NCBI RefSeq assembly: GCF_014203535.1
Contig: NZ_JACHJI010000007.1
Span: 310,001 to 374,000, forward strand
Direction: 5' to 3'
DNA length: 64,000 bases
Origin: Streptomyces griseomycini
Lineage (GTDB): Bacteria > Actinomycetota > Actinomycetes > Streptomycetales > Streptomycetaceae
Of this stretch, positions 59,321-64,000 are shown piece after piece. Numbering within the stretch: the first letter of the stretch is position 1; each line of letters starts with the position of its first letter. The position numbers and the translations under genes were made by a program. The notes beneath the pieces were generated by a model. The model was not told where the DNA came from and ran no database searches. It saw nothing but the letters and a program-made list of their open reading frames with translations.

Positions 59321-60065
59321 CGTTCAGCCTCCTGCGGGCCAGGACCGCCTCCGCGAGGACCAGGTCGAGGGGGCGGGTGACCTTGAAGGCCTCCTCGTGG
59401 CCGGGGACGGTCACCACGGTCACGCCGAGCTGCTCGACCATGCTCGCGTCGTCGGTGACGTCGTCGGTCACCGTCCCGTGCGCGCGCACCAGGGTGGCCC
59501 GGTCGAAGCCCTGCGGGGTCTGCACCGCGCGCAGCAGGGACCGGTCCGGGGTGGCGACCACGGGCTCGGGGTCGCCCGGCGCGGCGGCGGGCTCGACCTG
59601 CTTGACGGTGTCGGCGAGCGGCAGCGCGGGGACGACGGCGCCGGCACCGTCGCGGACGGCCTCGATGACGGCGTCGACGGTGTCCACGGGGACGAGCGGA
59701 CGGGCCGCGTCGTGCACCAGGACGATGTCGTAGCCGGGCGGCAGCGCGTCCAGACCGAGCTTCACGGACTCCTGGCGGGTCTCGCCGCCGGGCACGACGA
59801 GGAAGTCGGTGCGGTCGGGCAGGGCGTGCGCGTCGAGCAGCGTCTTGACCTCGGCGGCGCCGTCGGGCGGGGCCACGACGACGACCAGGGAGACGGCGCG
59901 GGAGGCGGCCATCGCGCGGACCGCGTGGACGAGCATGGGGGTGCCGCCGAGCACCCGGAGGGCCTTGGGGGCCCCCGGTCCGAGGCGTACGCCGCGGCCG
60001 GCGGCCGGGATCACGGCCGCCGTGCGGGGGGCCGGGGAGGGCGGGGGGAGCGGATCGTCAGACAT
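59310..60065 (-). CDS. ispD: 2-C-methyl-D-erythritol 4-phosphate cytidylyltransferase
   Basis: A 251-residue enzyme joining CTP to MEP in the isoprenoid pathway: AVIPAAGRGVRLGPGAPKAL (CTP loop), LVVVVAPPDGAAEVKTLLDA, VVPGGETRQESVKLGLDALP, IVLVHDAARPLVPVDTVDAV, TPQGFDRATLVRAH and DDASMVEQLGVTVVTVPG. AGGAA lies 4-5 bases before the ATG at 60065. Coupled to ispF. carD lies 338 bases upstream on the same strand. Confidence 0.97.
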   Translation of the reverse strand: MSDDPLPPPSPAPRTAAVIPAAGRGVRLGPGAPKALRVLGGTPMLVHAVRAMAASRAVSLVVVVAPPDGAAEVKTLLDAHALPDRTDFLVVPGGETRQESVKLGLDALPPGYDIVLVHDAARPLVPVDTVDAVIEAVRDGAGAVVPALPLADTVKQVEPAAAPGDPEPVVATPDRSLLRAVQTPQGFDRATLVRAHGTVTDDVTDDASMVEQLGVTVVTVPGHEEAFKVTRPLDLVLAEAVLARRRLNDGF

Positions 60066-60403
60066 CGGTTCCTGTCAGGTTTGTGTGCTCGGCCTACGTG
60101 GGTATGGCCTGGGCGTACCCCCTGCTCCCGGAGCGGGGGCAGTGCCGGGTGCGACGCCCTGACCAGCCCCTTCCGTGACTCTGGTCGGGACGGCCGCCCG
60201 GAGCCCGGTACACCGGGGGCGGGGACGTGAGTGATGACACATTCCCCGGCACGGCGCAAGTGCGGCGGAGGCCGGGTGTCACTCAGGAGCCAGGAACCCG
60301 GTGCGGACATGCCGCAGCGCCCGGCGACATCCAGGACGTCATCGGGCACCGCGGCATTTCGATGCGCTGAGTAGTGCTGAGCGAACGACGCTCCGCCTCG
60401 GTC
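60066..60403. other. Gap between carD and ispD
   Basis: About 340 bases. A short hairpin near 60117-60142 (GGCGTACC... /...GGGGGCAG type) is weak. No gene with coding character was found, and no clear terminator for carD. It may contain an ispD promoter or simply be a long untranslated link. Confidence 0.35.
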
Positions 60404-60886
60404 TCAGGAGGCGAGAACCTCGTCGAGCAGGGCCTCGGCCTTGTCCTCGTTGGTGTTCTCCGCGAGGGCGAGCTCGCTGACCAGGATCTGGCGCGCCTTG
60501 GCGAGCATGCGCTTCTCACCGGCGGAGAGTCCACGCTCGCGCTCACGACGCCACAGGTCACGCACGACTTCCGCGACCTTGATGACGTCGCCCGAGGCGA
60601 GCTTCTCCAGGTTTGCCTTGTAACGACGGGACCAGTTCGTGGGCTCCTCGGCGTACGGAGCGCGCAGCACCTCGAAGACCCGGTCCAGCCCGTCCTGACC
60701 GACCACATCACGCACGCCGACGAACTCCGCATTGTCCGCTGGCACACGTACCGTCAGGTCACCCTGGGCGACCTTCAGCACCAAGTAGGTCTTGTCCACG
60801 CCTTTGATCTGGCGAGTTTCGATTGCCTCGATCAGCGCGGCCCCGTGATGGGGATAGACCACGGTGTCGCCAACCTTGAACGTCAT
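60404..60886 (-). CDS. carD: CarD-family RNA polymerase-binding regulator
   Basis: A 160-residue protein. The N-terminal RNA-polymerase-interacting domain is MTFKVGDTVVYPHHGAALIE then AIETRQIKGVDKTYLVLKVA, and the C-terminal DNA-binding helical domain includes NWSRRYKANLEKLASGDVIK, EVVRDLWRRERERGLSAGEK and MLAKARQILVSELALAENTN. CarD binds the beta subunit and stabilises open complexes at rRNA and other promoters. AAGGGG lies upstream. TACCCT about 35 bases before the ATG is a possible -10 box. Confidence 0.97.
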   Translation of the reverse strand: MTFKVGDTVVYPHHGAALIEAIETRQIKGVDKTYLVLKVAQGDLTVRVPADNAEFVGVRDVVGQDGLDRVFEVLRAPYAEEPTNWSRRYKANLEKLASGDVIKVAEVVRDLWRRERERGLSAGEKRMLAKARQILVSELALAENTNEDKAEALLDEVLAS

Positions 60887-61534
60887 GTGACAGGTACCCC
60901 TTCCGTGGCTATCCAGGGTAACACGGATACGGCGTCTTCTGAATGGCGTTTTCGCAGGTCAGGGCCATTCTCGGGGCTTGACAACAGCAACAGGAACGTG
61001 CTGCGGACGCCGAGCGGAAGCAGGTATTCGCAGGTGGGAGCGCCTCTTCGGGGCGGCCGAAACGCGCACGTCACACACATCCGGAAGCTCGCACGAGTGG
61101 CCGAACGTCCCCATATGTCCGGTTCCGAGTGCTCGACTTCCGCTACTCCGTTCGGTGAGCGGAGCCGGGTTCCGGCCGAATCCGGAATTGATCACACGGT
61201 GTGAGGATGAGCGGCCCGGTGATCAATTTCGAGCCGCCCCCGCATTCCTTCACGGGAAATGCGCGACGCCCGGGGACGGCTATCGCGAAGACGCTCGCGT
61301 GACCCTCCCGGCCCACTTATGTGAATGGCCGAGGACGGCGGGACGGGAGTGACCGGCGAGTCGCCCGGGACGGGACGGGACGCTGGGGGGCGCCTTCTCG
61401 GGGAACGGGACGCGCCTCGAGGGAGGGTCGGGTGCGGCCGCGCGGGAACGGCTCGGTAACCTAAGGCCGCTGACAGACACTTAAGGCGGCTTTACCCGGT
61501 CGCCAAACGCTCGAGTCAAGGAGTTGCCGCCGCC
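60887..61534. other. Long divergent intergenic region between carD and a lipoprotein gene
   Basis: About 650 bases with lower GC in places. It holds a 10-bp inverted repeat (AATTGATCAC at 61186-61195 with GTGATCAATT at 61219-61228) whose left arm overlaps a second palindrome (TCACACGGTGTGA, 61192-61204). Near 61461-61490, CTAAGGCCGCT and TTAAGGCGGCT form a direct repeat by the lipoprotein promoter. No convincing ORF. Confidence 0.5.
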
Positions 61535-62212
61535 GTGAGCAGCAGCCTTCGACGCGGCGCCCTCGCCGCCGCCGCCATCGCGTTCTCGATCGCCTCGCTC
61601 TCCGCGTGCGCGGCCGGCAACAACGCCCAGACCCTGCAGATCAAGCCGGACAACGCGGCGACGACCGTCGGTGACATCAAGATCCAGAACGCCGTGGTCG
61701 TCACCCAGCCCGACCTCGAGTCGACCGGCCCGGCCGTCGTCACCGCCACGCTGTTCAACGAGGGCCGCACCGACCAGACCCTGGAGTCGGTCACCCTCCC
61801 CGGCACCGGCAAGAGCGCCGAGCTCACCCCCGCCGAGGGCGGCAGCCTGACCATCCCGGCCGGCGGTTCGCTCATCCTCGGCGGCGAGGGCAACGCCTCC
61901 GCCGTCCTGCCCAGCAGCCGTGAGGCCGTCCAGGACGGCAACGCGCAGAAGGTCACCTTCACCTTCAGCGAGACCGGTGACGTGAGCCTGCGCGCGTTCG
62001 TCTTCCCGGCCGAGCACTTCTTCGAGGAGTGGGGCCCGACCGAGGTCCCGGCCGCGCCGGGCGCCCCGGCGGAACCGTCGGCGGAGTCCTCCGACGAGCC
62101 GGCCGGCGAGGCCGGCGAGACGCCGGGCGGCACCGAGTCCGGGGTTCCGGCGGACGGCGCCACGGGCGCCCCGTCCGACGCGGCCTCCGCGAGCGAGCAG
62201 GCCGGCCACTGA
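61535..62212 (+). CDS. DUF461/PCu(A)C-like lipoprotein
   Basis: A 225-residue lipoprotein. The signal peptide has a lipobox (IAFSIASLSACAAG, Cys near 29). Residues 40-155 form a beta-sandwich (IKIQNAVVVTQPDLESTGPA, VVTATLFNEGRTDQTLESVT, AGGSLILGGEGNASAVLPSS, VTFTFSETGDVSLRAFVFPA) like DUF461 copper-chaperone-type proteins, though the usual Met/His copper ligands (HxnMx21HxM) are not seen. The C-terminal 60 residues are a Pro/Glu/Ala/Ser-rich tail. AGGAG lies 12 bases before the GTG. Function uncertain. Confidence 0.8.
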   Translation: MSSSLRRGALAAAAIAFSIASLSACAAGNNAQTLQIKPDNAATTVGDIKIQNAVVVTQPDLESTGPAVVTATLFNEGRTDQTLESVTLPGTGKSAELTPAEGGSLTIPAGGSLILGGEGNASAVLPSSREAVQDGNAQKVTFTFSETGDVSLRAFVFPAEHFFEEWGPTEVPAAPGAPAEPSAESSDEPAGEAGETPGGTESGVPADGATGAPSDAASASEQAGH

Positions 62213-62227
62213 CCGGTCCTACGACGC

Positions 62228-62276
62228 GCACGGTGAAGGGCGGGACCCCTGCGAGGGGTCCCGCCCTTCACCGTGC
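62228..62276 (+). terminator. Very long terminator after the lipoprotein gene
   Basis: A 23-bp perfect stem (62228-62250 with 62254-62276) with a 3-base loop begins 16 bases after the stop. Confidence 0.9.
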
Positions 62277-62340
62277 CGGGCACCGTGGCGAGGGCCGCCG
62301 CACCGAGGACGCGGCCGCCCTCGCCACGGCTCGGACCCGC

Positions 62341-62394
62341 AACCCGGCCCCCGCACCGTCACCAGGTGGCGCGGCGCGCCCGGGTCCGGCTCGA
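62341..62394 (-). repeat. Partial duplication of the phoP 3' end
   Basis: These 54 bases match 62501-62554, inside phoP, at 52 positions; weaker similarity extends leftward to about 62325. On the minus strand it reads FEPDPGAPRHLVTVRGPG, compared with IEPDPGAPRYLVTVRGLG in PhoP. The copy has no start or regulatory context and is a non-coding remnant. Confidence 0.9.
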
Positions 62395-62483
62395 ACGCCG
62401 TCCCCGACGCGCCCCTCGCACCGCTGTGCGGGCCTCGGAGCGCCGCGCCGGACCCCGTCCGCCGACCCACCCCGGACCCACCT

Positions 62484-63164
62484 CTACGGCTCGAACTTGT
62501 AACCCAGCCCCCGCACCGTCACCAGGTAGCGCGGCGCGCCCGGGTCCGGCTCGATCTTGGCGCGCAGCCGCTTGACGTGGACGTCGAGGGTCTTGGTGTC
62601 GCCCACGTAGTCGGCGCCCCAGACGCGGTCGATGAGCTGCATGCGGGTGAGCACCCGGCCGGCGTTGCGCAGCAGCATCTCCAGCAGGTCGAACTCCTTC
62701 AGCGGCAGGTCGATCTTGGTGCCGCCCACGGTCACCACGTGCCGGTCGACGTCCATCCGGACCGGGCCCGCCTCCAGCGCCGCGGGGGCGACCTCCTCGG
62801 GCTCACCGCGGCGGCGCAGCACCGCGCGGATGCGGGCGACCAGCTCGCGCGAGGAGAACGGCTTGGTGACGTAGTCGTCGGCCCCTATCTCCAGGCCGAC
62901 CACCTTGTCGATCTCGCTGTCCTTGGCGGTCACCATGATGACGGGGACGTTGGAGCGGCCGCGCAGCTGCCGGCACACCTCGGTGCCCGGCAGTCCGGGC
63001 AGCATCAGGTCGAGGAGGACGAGGTCGGCGCCGTTGCGCTCGAACTCGTCGAGTCCGTCGGGCCCGGTGGTCGCGACGGCGACCTCGAAGCCCTCCTTGC
63101 GGAGCATGTACGACAGGGCGTCGGAGAAGGACTCCTCGTCCTCGACGACGAGCACACGGGTCAC
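62484..63164 (-). CDS. phoP: Response regulator PhoP
   Basis: A 226-residue OmpR-type regulator. Receiver: acidic pair in RVLVVEDEESF, phosphoacceptor Asp in LVLLDLMLPGLPG near 53, Thr in VIMVTAKDSE and Lys in DDYVTKPFSS. DNA-binding winged helix: LPLKEFDLLEMLLRNAGRVL, LIDRVWGADYVGDTKTLDVH, VKRLRAKIEPDPGAPRYLVT. PhoP turns on phosphate-scavenging genes and represses antibiotic and nitrogen genes at low phosphate. The GTG at 63164 has GGAGG 7 bases upstream and overlaps the phoR stop (GTGA), so the pair is translationally coupled. Confidence 0.97.
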   Translation of the reverse strand: MTRVLVVEDEESFSDALSYMLRKEGFEVAVATTGPDGLDEFERNGADLVLLDLMLPGLPGTEVCRQLRGRSNVPVIMVTAKDSEIDKVVGLEIGADDYVTKPFSSRELVARIRAVLRRRGEPEEVAPAALEAGPVRMDVDRHVVTVGGTKIDLPLKEFDLLEMLLRNAGRVLTRMQLIDRVWGADYVGDTKTLDVHVKRLRAKIEPDPGAPRYLVTVRGLGYKFEP

Positions 63165-64000
63165 GGAAGGACCTCCGGGGAGGGAAGCGTTTCGTACGCG
63201 GATGGATCGGAAGAGTGGGGGGATGAGGGGTGGGACCGTCCGGCCTCGTCGTCGAGGCCGGGCCCGTCCCGGTCGGACATCTGATGGGTGCGGTCGCGGG
63301 CCGCACCGGCCTCCGGCAGCCGCAGGGTGAAGGTGGAACCCTGGCCCTCGGCGCTCCACACCGTGACCTCCCCGCTGTGCGAGGCGGCCACGTGCTTCAC
63401 GATCGCGAGGCCCAGGCCCGTGCCGCCGGTGGCACGGGAGCGGGCCGGGTCGACCCGGTAGAAGCGCTCGAAGATGCGCTCCTTGTCCTTGTCGGAGATA
63501 CCGATGCCCTGGTCGGTCACCGCTATCTCGATCATGTCCCCGCCGGGCTGCGCGACCCTGCGGGCCGCGATGCCCACGCGGGTGCGGGCGGGTGAGTAGT
63601 TGACGGCGTTCTCGACGAGGTTGCCGAGCGCGGCGGCGAGCTGGCCGCGGTGACCCCACACGCGCAGGTCGGCCGTGCCGCCGGCGGCCATGGTGATCTC
63701 CTTGGTGCCGGCCGCGTGCCGGCACCGGTCGATGGCCTCGGCGACCAGTTCGTCCACGCGGACGGGTTCGGCGTCCTCGAGGGGATCGTCGTTCTGCACC
63801 CGGGAGAGGTCGATGAGCTCCTGCACCAGGTTCGTCAGCCGGGTGGCCTCGATCTGCATGCGCCCGGCGAAGCGCTCCACCGCCTCGGGGTCGTCGGAGG
63901 CGTCCATGACCGCCTCCGACAGCAGGGAGAGGGCACCCACCGGGGTCTTCAGCTCGTGGCTGACGTTGGCGACGAAGTCGCGCCGCACCGCCTCGATGCG
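63161..64000 (-). CDS. phoR: Sensor histidine kinase PhoR (5' end outside the window)
   Basis: The last 279 residues of a histidine kinase. The H-box is RRDFVANVSHELKTPVGALS, the N-box NLVENAVNYSP, G1 AVTDQGIGISDKDKERIFER, and G2 GGTGLGLAIVKH. A 45-residue hydrophilic tail follows. PhoR senses phosphate limitation and phosphorylates PhoP. The N-terminal membrane and sensing part lies beyond 64000; the frame is open to the edge. Stop overlaps the phoP start by 4 bases. Confidence 0.97.
   Translation of the reverse strand, partial: RIEAVRRDFVANVSHELKTPVGALSLLSEAVMDASDDPEAVERFAGRMQIEATRLTNLVQELIDLSRVQNDDPLEDAEPVRVDELVAEAIDRCRHAAGTKEITMAAGGTADLRVWGHRGQLAAALGNLVENAVNYSPARTRVGIAARRVAQPGGDMIEIAVTDQGIGISDKDKERIFERFYRVDPARSRATGGTGLGLAIVKHVAASHSGEVTVWSAEGQGSTFTLRLPEAGAARDRTHQMSDRDGPGLDDEAGRSHPSSPHSSDPSAYETLPSPEVLP

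Noticed and set aside
56133..60230. A very long plus-strand open frame (over 1300 codons) antisense to rlmB, cysS, ispF and ispD
   Set aside because: It is a shadow of well-recognised minus-strand genes; its codon positions and composition are those of an antisense GC-rich frame.
60978..61352. A 124-codon plus-strand frame between carD and the lipoprotein gene
   Set aside because: No ribosome-binding site, poor third-position GC, no motifs; it crosses the palindromes described above.
62219..62470. An 83-codon minus-strand frame downstream of phoP
   Set aside because: It is open only because it includes the duplicated phoP segment and a terminator stem; there is no start signal.

Overview
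The window is a high-GC, gene-dense actinobacterial chromosome segment. Gene content and order (phoR-phoP, carD, ispD-ispF, cysS, rlmB, msiK, terD, cdgB, nagA-nagK, otsA-otsB, thrC, csp, groEL2, murQ) match from memory the core region of Streptomyces coelicolor around SCO4229 to SCO4316, so the host is almost certainly a Streptomyces. No prophage, insertion sequence, CRISPR array or biosynthetic cluster was seen; the DNA is mostly core chromosome with small accessory genes, remnants and repeat patches.

Layout. 1-9 kb: the tail of a possible gene, a HAAS-like membrane protein, a large XPB/Ssl2-N-terminal-like protein, a tiny secreted peptide gene, an XPB-type helicase, small membrane genes, an aldo/keto reductase and a divergent MmyB-like regulator. 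9-24 kb: a HelD/HelR-type RNA polymerase motor, cutC with a DasR-like operator, a P-domain protein that has lost its protease core, a DHFR-family reductase, an alpha/beta hydrolase, an HD protein, a mycothiol-type/GNAT fusion, RpiR-murQ (MurNAc recycling), a decayed DUF523 gene and an old-yellow-enzyme gene. 23.6-28 kb: groEL2 under two tandem CIRCE operators, a cold-shock gene, and a thrC-like gene preceded by a SAM-I riboswitch and followed by a sulfur-carrier gene. 28-36.6 kb: gpgS, otsA, otsB, then a DasR-controlled amino-sugar block (solute-binding lipoprotein / nagK-nagA) and a PfkB kinase. 36.7-49 kb: a CBM-like surface protein, cdgB (diguanylate cyclase), flavin reductase, arfB, terD, an M1 lipoprotein peptidase, a pentapeptide protein, an FAD oxidoreductase and a SoxR-box quinone oxidoreductase. 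49-64 kb: tRNA-Thr(UGU), a DUF3224/WYL divergent pair, msiK, a nucleotidyltransferase, a DoxX-like protein, rlmB, cysS, ispF, ispD, carD, a lipoprotein, and phoP-phoR (phoR runs off the right edge).

How genes fit together. Several loci serve amino-sugar and cell-wall recycling: murQ with its RpiR regulator, nagK-nagA, the adjacent binding protein, the shared sugar-ABC ATPase MsiK, and cutC through its dre-like site. About twenty genes start directly downstream of a TANNNT-like -10 box (6-7 bases before the start codon), so leaderless transcription is common here. The most promising unexplained unit is the SAM-riboswitch / threonine-synthase-like / ThiS-MoaD-like locus at 26.3-28.2 kb, which looks more like a sulfur or methionine pathway than ordinary threonine synthesis. 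Locus numbers and regulon assignments are from memory; no search could be run.
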